DNA of 64,000 nt. Source: Hofstenia miamia (Eukaryota; Xenacoelomorpha; Acoela). The translations under genes and the position numbers were made by a program. The notes below the pieces were generated by a model. That model did not search any database. It saw nothing but the letters and a program-made list of their open reading frames with translations, and was not told the origin of the DNA. Below, in pieces: positions 41,386 to 52,690 of the stretch (position 1 is its first letter; each line of letters opens with the position of its first letter). The stretch covers positions 4,461,746 through 4,525,745 of the forward strand of contig SCFE01000001.1 in NCBI GenBank assembly GCA_004352715.1, in the 5' to 3' direction.

Positions 41386-42462
41386 GATAGGCTAGAGTAT
41401 GTAACAATGGGACACCCATTACTTATTGCCATGTGGAAATGGAGTGATTCTATTGGATGCTATCTAGTGATGAAATATTTTTGACAAAGCTTTCAGGGCC
41501 TTTCTTTTATTTTGTTTCAAATTTAGGCACTCTCAAATTAATTTAGGGCTATTTAGTCTAGTGATTTTATTAATTTGTAATCTTTTCAAACTTAAGTTTC
41601 AAACTTTGTGATTCTCCCCTCAAGCTTTGGATTATGTGTAATTGCTCAGTTAATTTGCAAGTGAAATGAACTTTTGTAAAAAATGGTAAATATTTACCTT
41701 CTTTTGTAATAAATAGGGAACACAAATGTAAGCAAACGTCAAATAAATTTCATTCCCACTAGATAATGTTTGCTTTTTATTATTCTATATTTTACTAACC
41801 ATTTTAGCTCTGGTATGCATTTTATAACAATGAAATTGTAAGATCTGACAATAATGTTGGAGGAACTCCACTGTGCATGGGCAATAACTTGCTCCATGAC
41901 AGATGTGAGCCTATATTGTGGTGGCTTTAGGCTACATATAGACATAGGCAATAAAAGAACTACAACATCTGTTGATTGAACATGCACAAACTATCACACA
42001 ATGTGAATATACTATGCTGTTGGCATACACAAATACATGGTAACTACACATTATTTATTATCTTATTACATGTGCTGAGAAGATAAACACTGAGATAAAT
42101 TTTTGTATTGAGCTAAAAATTAAAACTTGAGACACACAATTATCACCTTGGATTGTAAGGATGGATTCTAAATGCTGGGCTTCTGCAAGATGCCATGTGA
42201 ATTGGTTGCTACTTTAACCATCTTGGAATTACTTTTTTCTACAATAAAATTGGCGAATTACTGATCTTCATTTGTTTTGTTAGAGAGTGGGTTGCTCTCA
42301 GCAATGATAATCTTCTGCAACCTTTGTACTGCTTGAGCTGCTAGAAGCACCCCGTGATTTTACACAATGGGACACCCATTACTATTTGCCATGTGGAAAT
42401 GGAGTTATTCTATTGGATGCTATCTAGTGATGAAATATTTTTGACAAAGCTAAATTGAGCAA
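41386..42462. mobile_element. Family D fragments flanking a 5'-clipped family A LTR
   Basis: AGTAAGGGATAGGCTAGAG and a 100-bp block starting CAATGGGACACCC occur at 41,386-41,491. The block recurs at 42,365-42,462, after a family A LTR (about 41,492-42,364) that lacks its first dozen bases (enters at CAGGGCC) and ends CCCCGTGATTTTACA. The flanks are therefore direct repeats of about 95 bp, far longer than a target duplication. RT of the minus gypsy ends at 41,386, so this is the left edge of the 17-kb inserted block. Confidence 0.55.
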
Positions 42463-42465
42463 ATC

Positions 42466-43640
42466 ATAATAAAAAGCCAATAGGGACTGAACACTCAGAA
42501 GGTAATCATATTAATGTCCATTATGAAATGTAGAAATAACAAAGCCATGATAGCCATACTAAGCAAAAGTATTGAATTACTCACCAAATTAAAAATCTTT
42601 GCTGCTCTAATTGTTGCAGTTGTCCATACTAAGACTAAACCAATATTAGTACTTAAATTAACATAATCAAAGAATGGATTGAACACCATTCAAATAGTGT
42701 CAAATCAAACTCATTCAAAACTTTCAGCCAATTAAGTACTACAGAAATAGAACAATAGTAGTAAGGGATGGGCTATAGCACATACCAATGGGACACACTT
42801 GACTATTTGCTATGTGGAAATGGAAAGATTCTATTGGATGCCATCAAGTGATGAAATATATTTGACAAAGCTAAATTGAGCATATTAATTTTTTTGGCAA
42901 TGTGTTCAGACCAAAGTGAGAATTTTTTATTTCTAAGATTTAGGCAAACTGATATTTTTGAGGACAAATTTCAACTAAGATGTGCTTGTTGTAACAATGT
43001 TTAAACATGTAGCAATATGTTTCAAGGAAAATAATTCATAGATGTAAAAGCCAACACTTGGGGATAACATTTGTATAGACATATATTTTAGCATGTATTC
43101 AAATTAATCAAGGATATAGTATGCAAGAGGTAGAAAACAGCAATTTCTTTAGCAATTGTGTAAATATTGTACTAATGTAAAAGTGTACATTACACAATGA
43201 CACTGAGTGATAAAGTTCTTAATCCATGTTTGTAGTAATAATGTTTAATCTTGCAACAAGGAATATAATTGATAGAAGCAAAACTTCTTTCCTAGTGATA
43301 TCCAAATACAAAGTAGAGAAACATTTTGATAAACTTAAGCATTATAGTCACATGAAATAGATGTACATTTTCAAAAACAAGATAGAAATATCCATCAAAG
43401 CATATGAAATATACCATTTATAAATCAATAAAAAATTGAAATGTCTGATATACATGACAAAGGCAAGTTTGTTTTCACCAATATCCAATATAAAAAATGG
43501 AATAAATATTCACTGTGCTTAGGCATTACATGTGAAACAAAATGTGTTGTATATGAGCTGTTTTTGTGCAGACCAGGTTGTTGCACAGAGCTTCACCACA
43601 TCTAGCAAATTTTCACAGAGGTGTTACCATTTATTTTCAT
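42466..43640 (+). repeat. Left arm of a 1.15-kb inverted repeat
   Basis: Matches the reverse complement of about 57,440-58,595 across its length with moderate divergence. Shared landmarks include GCCAATAGGGA, ATTAATGTCCATT, AGTAAGGGATGGGCTA, TTTTTTTGGCAATGTG and TTTGTGCAGACCA. The outer third corresponds to the spacer after protease in the gypsy family. The inner two thirds (family D) contain a frame with GKFVFTNIQYKKWNK and ETKCVVYELFLCRP in both arms, which I do not recognise. Confidence 0.75.
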
Positions 43641-44333
43641 AGTTGACACGGGAAAAATCATGATGCCCAAACTTGTTATCCAGATTTGTCAATACATTGT
43701 AAGCTGATATATCCATAATAGCACTCTATTAATTCACCCATCCAAAATTTCTCACACTTCCATGTTGTATAATCCATTATAAATTTGTAAAATGTCTGTA
43801 AATAGGTAAAAAAAAGCTAGTTAAAAGCATATTATTCAGACACAAAAAATCCAAGTGCACTGTAATTAGAAGACAAGTCACAAAGAATTTAAGAAACATG
43901 TCATTTAAGTAAGCTGATGTATCCATAATAGTAATGCACTAATTCACCCATTGAAAATTACTTGTGCACCCAAACCACTGTTTCATTTCTACATGACAAA
44001 TTAAGAGATTTGATAAAAGTATTCATTTATTTATTGTAGCATAATCCAAAGCATAATGCTGCTAATAAAGAAAGAAGATCAGATGATTAGTTGAAACTAA
44101 GATCAAATTATGATTGTTAATTAGAAAAACAATTTAAGTTTAATTATCAGATTATCTTTTTAAATGCAACCAAGTAATAACATAGCAAATTAGTACTTGT
44201 CATTGAATTTGCTTCCATTATTTTTAGCCATTTTGGCAGACAAACAAATTTGAATTTCAAATGACAGGTACTTTTTGAATTTAACTATAAATAGAGTGAA
44301 AATCAATTTGGAAATTGTTGAAGTAAATTCTTT

Positions 44334-44640
44334 GAAAATCTTATCTTTGGATTTTATTATTGGTTTGCTTATTTATACAGAATGTCAAGCTAAATGGTAA
44401 ATGCAGTAGTAGTGGATAATGAGAGTCAACTCACAGTTAGTGAACAAACAAACAGACAAAAGAAACCAGTCTATGAGAACTTGATGCTGCTGGAAAATAG
44501 TCACAATGTGACAATACCATGTAAGGCAACTCTGTCTAAATTTAACTGGAAAGTGAACAGATATAACCAAACATTTCTGGAATGGCTGCAAATGTTCAAG
44601 ATTATGATGTCAGAGAGAANNNNNNNNNNNNNNNNNNNNN
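44334..44640 (+). repeat. Duplicate of 44,641-44,926, then 21-N gap
   Basis: The 286 bp before the N run (44,620-44,640) are repeated exactly after it, offset 307. Contains the gag start (MVNAVVVDNESQLTVSEQTN). A redundant contig end. Confidence 0.9.
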
Positions 44641-44700
44641 GAAAATCTTATCTTTGGATTTTATTATTGGTTTGCTTATTTATACAGAATGTCAAGCTAA

Positions 44701-45560
44701 ATGGTAAATGCAGTAGTAGTGGATAATGAGAGTCAACTCACAGTTAGTGAACAAACAAACAGACAAAAGAAACCAGTCTATGAGAACTTGATGCTGCTGG
44801 AAAATAGTCACAATGTGACAATACCATGTAAGGCAACTCTGTCTAAATTTAACTGGAAAGTGAACAGATATAACCAAACATTTCTGGAATGGCTGCAAAT
44901 GTTCAAGATTATGATGTCAGAGAGAAAAGTGAACCAAAGGGCAGCAGCTGCAAGGTTCCCACTGTATCTAACAGGGGTGGCCTCTCAACACTACTTGCTC
45001 TTAGATAAGGACATAAAACGAGATTACAAACTATTAATCAGAGACTTTGTAGATTACTATGAAAATGAAAGCTTCAAAAATCAATATCAAATCATATTGA
45101 ACTCCACAAAGATGTGAAAGACAGATGATATCTGAAATTATATCCAACAGATAGAATGACTGTTGACACTTAGCTCAAGGGAAAACAAGTATTCCAAGTA
45201 CAATCTCTTTTCTCACATCTTCAAAGGCATGCCAGAGAACATCCACACACAATTTGAAATCAAGTGCAACTTAGATGATAAGTTGGAGAAGATGATTAGG
45301 AAAGCTGTAGACATACAGGCAACAATAGAGAATAATGCTTGCATTTACAAAAAGGCAATCTGGAATAAGGAAAAGCTGACAGAATGGAGAAATAACTATA
45401 AATCACAAACAGGGAACACTAAAGCATACAAAGAAAAGAAGGTGGCGAAATTCATCAACATAAAAAATAAAGATGGGAAATCAAAAAAAAATAAGAGAAA
45501 AAGACATAAAATGCTATGCCTGTGGACAGAAGAGGCACAGAAATGATGAATGTAGAAAAC
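44701..45560 (+). pseudogene. Plus gypsy element, gag
   Basis: ATG at 44,701 begins MVNAVVVDNESQLTVSEQ; the capsid-like part has ARFPLYLTGVASQHYLLLDK and LLIRDFVDYYENE up to a stop at 45,117. A second frame, 45,163-45,546, continues with a basic tail. In the next frame a CCHC zinc knuckle CYACGQKRHRNDEC lies at about 45,513-45,555, so at least two frameshifts break the gene. Gag would form the particle and bind RNA. The minus-strand element has a matching gag at 59.1-60.6 kb. Confidence 0.7.
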
Positions 45561-45596
45561 AAATTAATATGATCAGAGAGGAAGAGGCATATTATC

Positions 45597-45824
45597 ATGA
45601 TGCATAATCAAATCCAAATCAGAATTGGCAGAGGATCCCCAAATGGAGGAAGAATTGGAAAACTAGCCAGAGTGCCAACTCAACAAAACCAAGCACTGAT
45701 AATGATCATGATGAATCTGGACAACATTAATATGATAATGATAATGATAAATGGGATTTTAACAAAAGCAACAATTGATACAGGAGCAGTGACATCAATA
45801 ATAACTGACAAAACTGGGATTTAA
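45597..45824 (+). pseudogene. Plus gypsy element, protease region
   Basis: TKATIDTGAVTSIIT carries the DTGA active-site motif of retroviral-type aspartic proteases. The frame stops at 45,824; further protease sequence continues in other frames to about 46,080. Confidence 0.7.
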
Positions 45825-46103
45825 ATGAGAAGATTTACAATGTTCAAGCAAAAGACTAATTAACACTTCTGGAGAGCATATAGACACAAAAGGCAAGATC
45901 AAGTCAGTACAGATTAGAATAGCAAATACAACCTTCAAGCAAACACTAGTGGTGATAGACACCCATAACAACTTACCCCCTATGAGGTGATATTAAGGGA
46001 TGACTTTCTGACAAAGAACGGATGTGTAATAAATTACACTGACAGAATGATCAAGGTGTGAGAAGAAGAAATCAAAATTGAAGAGTAAGAAGGAAAACCA
46101 TCA

Positions 46104-46356
46104 ATGATAGTCTTCAAACTGGAGGAAGATATAAAATTGCAACCATATCAGTGGAGCATGCATGAAGTGAAAACTGAAGAAATGATAATGGCAGATATAA
46201 TGATTTACAACAATAAAGGGATCAATTCAAAAAGAGTGTGGATGCTGTCAAGTGTGTGCACAATAAAAACAGCAGAGGAAAGGTCCCAATATTAAATGCA
46301 ATGATTCAGAATATCAATGTGAAGGAAGCAAATGTATGAATATTCAGACAATATGT
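46104..46356 (+). pseudogene. Plus gypsy element, spacer between protease and RT
   Basis: LQPYQWSMHEVKTEEM and NNKGINSKRVWMLSS align with APFSWCFVTLESKQP and SQGMNTKKIIILMS on the minus strand at 58.6 kb, so this is a conserved linker or late protease segment of the family. Ends at the N at 46,357. Confidence 0.5.
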
Positions 46357-46357
46357 N

Positions 46358-46957
46358 GAAGAAGATATAGAAAAGATGGCGTTTATAACTCCTTACAGCC
46401 TGTATGAGTGGATATATATGGCATTTGGCTTACGTAACATGCCTGCAATGCTTCAAAGATATATAACAAAAGTACTGAAAGAAAGATAAGATGGAGGACG
46501 GCATAAATGCATACATTGATGATATCATCATGACTAGCAACATGATCAAGGAACACCTGCAGAAACTGGAACAAACATTATCAATCCTGCAAAAAGCCAG
46601 CCTGAGAATCAATGGAAATAAATTTGATATTTTAAAAGAGAAGATCATATTTCTAGGATGAGTCATTGAAAAAGTGTGAATATGTATGAAGGACAATGCA
46701 AGAGACATGATCAGGAGAATAGAGAAACTGAACAACACCACCAAGAAGGACATCCAAAGAATAATGGGGTTTTTCAATTATTATGGCATGTTTATCCCTA
46801 ACATCACAGGAAAGACTGCCAAGATGATGTGGCTGATGAAAAAATCAGTACCATTCATATGGGCATGGCAGGAGCAGGAGGAGCTGGACAAGATAAAAGA
46901 GGAACTAGCAAAACTGCCATCATTAAACATGCCCAACTATGATGAAACCTTTATATT
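46358..46957 (+). repeat. Misplaced 600-bp duplicate of 47,617-48,216 (RT segment)
   Basis: Bracketed by single Ns at 46,357 and 46,958 and identical in all stretches compared to 47,617-48,216. Placed upstream of the RT start it cannot belong there: an assembly insertion of a redundant contig. Confidence 0.9.
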
Positions 46958-47199
46958 NTTGGAGAGCAATGGAGGACATCAATGAGCAGAGTAGTTTGTA
47001 TGGTCAACTCAAGGACTTACAAATGAAAACAGGAGGTACTCCACACTGCCAACTTGAGGGCAAGTGGACAAAAACCATTGATGTAGCAAGTACTCCCCAC
47101 AGCTGACTCAAGGGCAGAGGGATGAAAGCTGAAGAGGAAGACCAATACAAAATACCTGAATTGTCAGAAAACAAATACCAACATTTGAGTTCAGCACAA

Positions 47200-47940
47200 T
47201 TGCAACAACTTTGAGAGGTGCTAGAGAGACACAAAGAGATATTCTATTACAGAGAAATAAGTGTGGGACAAGCAATAGGTGAAACGCACAAGATTATTAC
47301 AACAACAAACAAACAAATAAAACTGCCAGTGAGGTGAGTACCAGAGCAGATGAAGGATGAATTCAATAGGATACTCAATGTATTGATTGATAACAAAATA
47401 ATACGACCCAGCAAAAGCCCATATGCAGCACCAACAGTATTCATGAAACAGGGAGACAAACACAGGTTATGCATAGACTTCTGGAAGTTAAACAAAGTAA
47501 TGAAAAAAGACTTGTACCCACTGCCCAGGATAGAGGACATGCTATATGAGGCGATAAAACACAAGTACTTCACATCAATAGACTTATGCAAGGTGTATTG
47601 GCAGGTGAAAATAGAAGAAGAAGATATAGAAAAGATGGCGTTTATAACTCCTTACAGCCTGTATGAGTGGATATATATGGCATTTGGCTTACGTAACATG
47701 CCTGCAATGCTTCAAAGATATATAACAAAAGTACTGAAAGAAAGATAAGATGGAGGACGGCATAAATGCATACATTGATGATATCATCATGACTAGCAAC
47801 ATGATCAAGGAACACCTGCAGAAACTGGAACAAACATTATCAATCCTGCAAAAAGCCAGCCTGAGAATCAATGGAAATAAATTTGATATTTTAAAAGAGA
47901 AGATCATATTTCTAGGATGAGTCATTGAAAAAGTGTGAAT
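47200..47940 (+). pseudogene. Plus gypsy element, reverse transcriptase
   Basis: From about 47,200: KDEFNRILNVLIDNKIIRPS and SPYAAPTVFMKQGDKHRLC (fingers), TSIDLCKVYWQVKIEE (first Asp), PYSLYEWIYMAFGLRNMPA, a stop after VLKER at 47,748, then in another frame NAYIDDIIMTSNMIKEHL with the YIDD catalytic box at about 47,770 and FLG.VIE near 47,910. Copies genomic RNA into DNA in intact relatives. One frameshift and two stops inactivate it. Confidence 0.8.
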
Positions 47941-47944
47941 ATGT

Positions 47945-48560
47945 ATGAAGGACAATGCAAGAGACATGATCAGGAGAATAGAGAAACTGAACAACACCAC
48001 CAAGAAGGACATCCAAAGAATAATGGGGTTTTTCAATTATTATGGCATGTTTATCCCTAACATCACAGGAAAGACTGCCAAGATGATGTGGCTGATGAAA
48101 AAATCAGTACCATTCATATGGGCATGGCAGGAGCAGGAGGAGCTGGACAAGATAAAAGAGGAACTAGCAAAACTGCCATCATTAAACATGCCCAACTATG
48201 ATGAAACCTTTATATTAGACTGTGATGCTAGCAAAGTAGTGATTAGAGTAACACTGGGTCAACTAAAGGATGGCAAGGAGGTACCCATACAATTCTTCAG
48301 TTGCAAGTTGAAATTAAGCAAAGAGAACTATGGATCTACAAAACTAGAGATGCTGGCACTGATCTATAGCATAAAGAAATTTAGGCACTTCTTAATAGGA
48401 CGACAATTCAGGGTTTGCACTGACAACAGCAGATTGGCATGGCTAAAAAGTTCTTGGGTGACAAATCAGGAATAGTGTTGAGATGGATTGAATATCTAAA
48501 TGAATTCACCTTCACAATTGAACACTGAAGAGGAACACTGCATGTGAACACTGATTTTCA
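47945..48560 (+). pseudogene. Plus gypsy element, RT connection and RNase H
   Basis: DIQRIMGFFNYYGMFIPNIT is the RT tail. RNase H follows with LDCDASKVVIRVTLGQL (first Asp), FFSCKLKLSKENYGSTKLEM (Glu), and RVCTDNSRLAWLK (TDN Asp). Frame lost at about 48,470, then FTIEH and GTLHVNTDF in another frame. Confidence 0.78.
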
Positions 48561-48660
48561 GACCATGCTTCCCAAGTATCAGAGGGATGCAACCAAGGAA
48601 GACAGAGAGAAGAAACAATTCCAATTTTTACCACACACATAGTACGGGGAGCTCCCAGAG

Positions 48661-49990
48661 ATGAACATTGATAAGAAGGGACAAGCAGTACTACCAATCA
48701 TGATAAAAGAGGAAATATCAGAGTTGGAGATCATAGAAAAACAGAAAGATGACGTGATATTAAGCAAAATCATAAGGAAATTACAGAAGCTGAGTGTGAA
48801 ATTATCAAAGGTAACTGTGAGCTACTGCAAGAGGTACAAATGGAAGAGGAACAGGAATGGACTCCTATACATAGAAGGACAAAGTAACAGGATTGTAATA
48901 CCAGAGTATTTTAAATGCAAATTGGTAAGGAAGATCTATGAGAAGGGCCATTTAGGCATCACACAAACAGAAAGCACATTCAATACACAATTTTTCACAA
49001 TGGCAATACAGAAGGTCACAGAGGAAATAATTAATAAATGTACTAAATGTCTCCTCCATAATAAACAACATTTTCCAACACAGAGGGCACCTCTAGAAAA
49101 GATTATAGCAATGCAACCAAATGACATCATACACATAGATTTAGAGATGCTGTCAAAAGATGAGGAAGGATATCAGTACCTGTTGGTGATGGTGGACAAC
49201 TTCACCAAATATGCAAAGTTAATTCTGATGAAGAACACAATGGCTGAAACAACCACCAACATTGTAATGAAAGAATGGATCCTGAAATTTGGGCCAATGG
49301 AGATGATAATCACTGATAAGGGGCTGCAATTTAAAAGCAACCTGTTCCAGGAAATGGCATGCCTATTGGAAGTCGTAAGTGAAAGAACAACAGCATACCA
49401 TCCACAGGCAAATGGTGCAGTGGAGAGACTGAACAGAACCCTGATAAAGTTGATCAGAGTTACAACTTCAAAGGTAGGGGGTTGCAAATGGAGAGAAGTA
49501 ATTGAAATGATTGAGTGCTTTTACAATACATCCATGCATTTGACAACTGGGATAACACCATTTAAAGCCATGTTTAGGAGAGAGGTGGCGACACCATTAT
49601 CAATGCAATACTTTGCCTACAGTGGGAAGATGGATAACCAATATATGGATCAACTGAGGAATCAGATAACAGTGATACATGAGACAATGTGCCATAACAC
49701 AAAGAAATCAGCCATGAGACAACAGTGTAACTACAATAAGAAAATTTATGGTCATGCACATAAACTAGGTGACACAGTCTACACATTTACACCTATGAAA
49801 TTAACAGACACAAACCAGGTCTAAAAGTTAAAAACAGTGTGGTCAAGTCCATATAAAATAACACAAGTATTACCAAACAATGAGTACATGTTAAATAATG
49901 ATAGATTATTGCACTTCCAAAACCTAAAACAGGTGACAGCAGATATTGAAGAATTGATATTAAATGAAAATGCTGAGTTCAAAAGGCGTC
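48661..49990 (+). pseudogene. Plus gypsy element, integrase
   Basis: A single open frame, 48,661-49,824 (388 codons with the stop). The N-terminus has a zinc-binding remnant (GHLGIT, then CTKCLLHNK; the first His of HHCC is not evident). The core has HIDLEMLSKDEEGYQYLLVM (D1), ITDKGLQFKSNL (D2) and AYHPQANGAVERLNRTL (E), with 35 residues between D2 and E, as in gypsy and retroviral integrases. After a stop at 49,824 the tail continues in another frame (VWSSPYKITQVL, a GPY/F-type module). All three catalytic residues remain, making this the best-preserved part of the element. Confidence 0.85.
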
Positions 49991-50200
49991 TGAGTAGTCC
50001 CCAAGGCTGATTTGAGGGAGGAAACAAAAAGACACAATGCCTCTCCCACTGGAGATCTGCACCACTGATTGAAGGGCAAGCAGAGAACCAGTGAACACCC
50101 CAGAGATCTGCACCGCCAATTTGAGGGCAAGCAGAGAACTGGTGAAATGCAGCACAACTTTCCCTCCAGTCCACCTTGCTGATTCTAGGGCAGTGCGACC
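49990..50200 (+). repeat. Interspersed GAGGGCAAG repeat units after integrase
   Basis: Four diverged units of about 50 bp around a core like CTGATTTGAGGG or CCAATTTGAGGGCAAG (about 49,998, 50,060, 50,110 and 50,175). Two more units are at 47,037 and 47,090 just before RT. Confidence 0.6.
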
Positions 50201-50239
50201 ATTTGAGTTCCAGGGGAAGGTGAAAGTGGGTGAAGAACT

Positions 50240-51279
50240 GTGTGTATACAAAAGCAATTTGAGGCTGATGTATCAATGGAACCCACAACTGATCAACTAC
50301 ACACCCCCTCTGAAAGAACATCTGAAAGAACAGTGCTCTCAAAAGACAGAGAGAAAAGAATGTCAAAAATGGATGGGGAAACCTTGCACCCCTACTTCAT
50401 GAGCACAATGAAAATGAGAACCAACACATATCAAAATCTGTCACTGGAAACAAAGAGTCACATTTGAAAGATAGCAAAGACAGAGGGCAGCAATCTACCA
50501 ATAGTACTAGATGCGCAAAAAAGACCAATGGTCAACATGATTCTAAGCTATCAAAGAGAACTAGATGAAATGGTAGAACAACCATATATGCACAGCACAG
50601 TTCATGTAATGTTTGATGACAACTTCACACTCAAAACAGCCCAAGCAATCATGGCATATATAGAACAGATTTCAAAGATACTGAAAATTAACATTGATAA
50701 AGACAATCTAACAATCATTCACATCCTAAAAGAGAAAGAGTATAACAAAAATTTGGAAAAACAAATAGATCAAACTTTAAGAATGGCTAGAGTGCAGGGC
50801 ATAAAGTAGTAATCATCAGCAGAACAATGATCACAGAACTACCACCCTTCCTGAGAGAACTACAGATACAGGTCGAAAACATGTTCTTATGGGAGAAATT
50901 AACAATGGAAGCAAAGGTCACAGAATTAATTCACCTAGATTTACAAATTGATTACTAGGTAGTTTATTGTAGACTAATGGTAGACCCATGCATAGCCATT
51001 GATTTATTCAAACAGGTGAAAACAATAGAAATGACAACACATGCAGAAGGCGTAGAAAGAGTGAACACACTGTTCATCAAGTGCAGCCTCACACAAAAGC
51101 AGGAACATATAAAAAGGATACAAGAGATATGGATGGAAATGAAGTTACAGAAGAAGACTAAATTTCCAATTTATCCAATCAGAATTGTTCATCAGAAGGC
51201 AGACCAAATTGTCCCATTCCACCTTTCTCTTAAACAATATGTATGTAATATTCAAAACCAATGGCCAATCAAAAACTGA
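50240..51279 (+). pseudogene. Plus gypsy element, third ORF of unknown function
   Basis: Frame 2 covers 50,240-50,809 with one internal stop (50,465-50,467) and includes NMILSYQRELDEMVEQPYMH, a VMFDDNFTLKTAQAIMAY stretch and an amphipathic Lys/Glu-rich tail. Frame 1 takes over at about 50,810 to 51,279 with MVDPCIAIDLFKQVKTIEM and FPIYPIRIVHQKAD. Both halves have counterparts in the minus element (34.1 and 33.0 kb), so the ORF belongs to the family. No signal peptide or membrane segment is obvious, which argues against a typical env. I cannot assign a function. Confidence 0.5.
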
Positions 51280-52510
51280 GCATGCTTGCAAAGGTGGAAT
51301 AACATGAAATAATACACCTTTCAAGAAATAAGTGTTCAGAATTAATGCAATAGTGTTTAGTTCCTACAAAAGGTAGTGTGAGCCATGAGATGAACTTCAA
51401 TCAAGTATCTCCTCAAAACTAGCCAATTTTTAAAATTAAGCTGTTTTTCAAATTTTACTTGTAGACACCATTGAAAAACAAGTTTTTTTCAAGATTTATT
51501 GATGAAAAATCAAATAGACTACAATTTTGAAGGAAGGATATATACATATACTGAACAAGCTATATGGCCTACTAAAAATAGCCCACTTTGTAGAACATTT
51601 CCAAATCTTAGAGGTTTTCTTATATACATCCCTTTCAATGTTATAGCTACCATTTTAAAGTTGAAGACAATTTTCACCTGGTGTTGCTCTATCAAACAGT
51701 ATATAGTATGTTAGATCTGCCCTTTTTTATGATTTTATTTAAATATTGACAAATGCCTGCTTGATTATTTTAACCATTTTGTCAAATTCTTGAATTGCAT
51801 GAAAAGTTAATGGTGTGTACATATTTTGAGGTTAATATATCAAGAAACTATAAGGATATTAGATGAGATCATTTTGACACTATTGAAAATTCTCAAACTC
51901 TCAAAGCTTGTAATTGAGTACTTCATTTATTATGGGTTATATTCAAATTCTGTTTGCTTTTTAAGATTCTTAAGAAAAACTGCTTTCAAATGGTACTTAA
52001 AATATTAAAAATTCTAACAAGTACAGGTCACATAAAAATTTTTAATCTATTATCAGCAGGTGATAGACATGGATAGACTCAATCTATTGTCTAGGATATG
52101 GGGAAATAGGTGAAACATTAGAAACATATACTTTTATTCTGTTAAAACTTCCAGAGAGGTTGATAAATGAATAAATGTGATCAAATGCATACCATAAAAA
52201 TCCTACAAAGATTCTATCCTAAGAACCTCAACTTCATTATGATTTGGAACAATTTTTGAAATTTCACTTTCTAATACTTATTTCAACCTTCTTGAACTCA
52301 AAATCACTATGTTTCAAAATGAAGATTTAATATAATTTCATTTTACTTGGCACTGGTCTGCCTTGAACTGACAATATATACAAACAAAACAAACACAAGA
52401 AGCCTTTTATATTTGTTGTCATATCAGTCATAAGAAATAGATGAGCTTCTTTGAAATCTAGATTTTTTATATTTTAGGTTCGTGGTTTAAAACATTTGCT
52501 GCTTGGTTTA
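51280..52510. other. AT-rich stretch without recognised gene
   Basis: Very low CpG. It may contain the decayed 3' LTR of the plus gypsy element, but I found no TG..CA pair with a partner upstream of gag. Confidence 0.4.
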
Positions 52511-52545
52511 AGATAAGACAAGATAAGATAAGATAAGATAAGAGA
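52511..52545 (-). repeat. LINE 3' tail, GATAAG/TTATC microsatellite
   Basis: Plus-strand AGATAAGACAAGATAAGATA and further GATAA units form the terminal repeat of the LINE. Confidence 0.85.
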
Positions 52546-52690
52546 ATCTTTATTCAAATAAATGTTAACAATAAAATAACTGATAATTTATTTGAATAGC
52601 ATCATTAAATTCAAAAAAACACATATATCCAATTCACATAAATTACAAAAGAAATCTTGCAGGCTATGGATAAATTACTATAGTACTATT

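Noticed and set aside
46430-48036. Paired hydrophobic minus frames that look like membrane proteins
   Set aside because: Antisense shadows of the RT coding region; they occur twice only because the segment is duplicated in the assembly.
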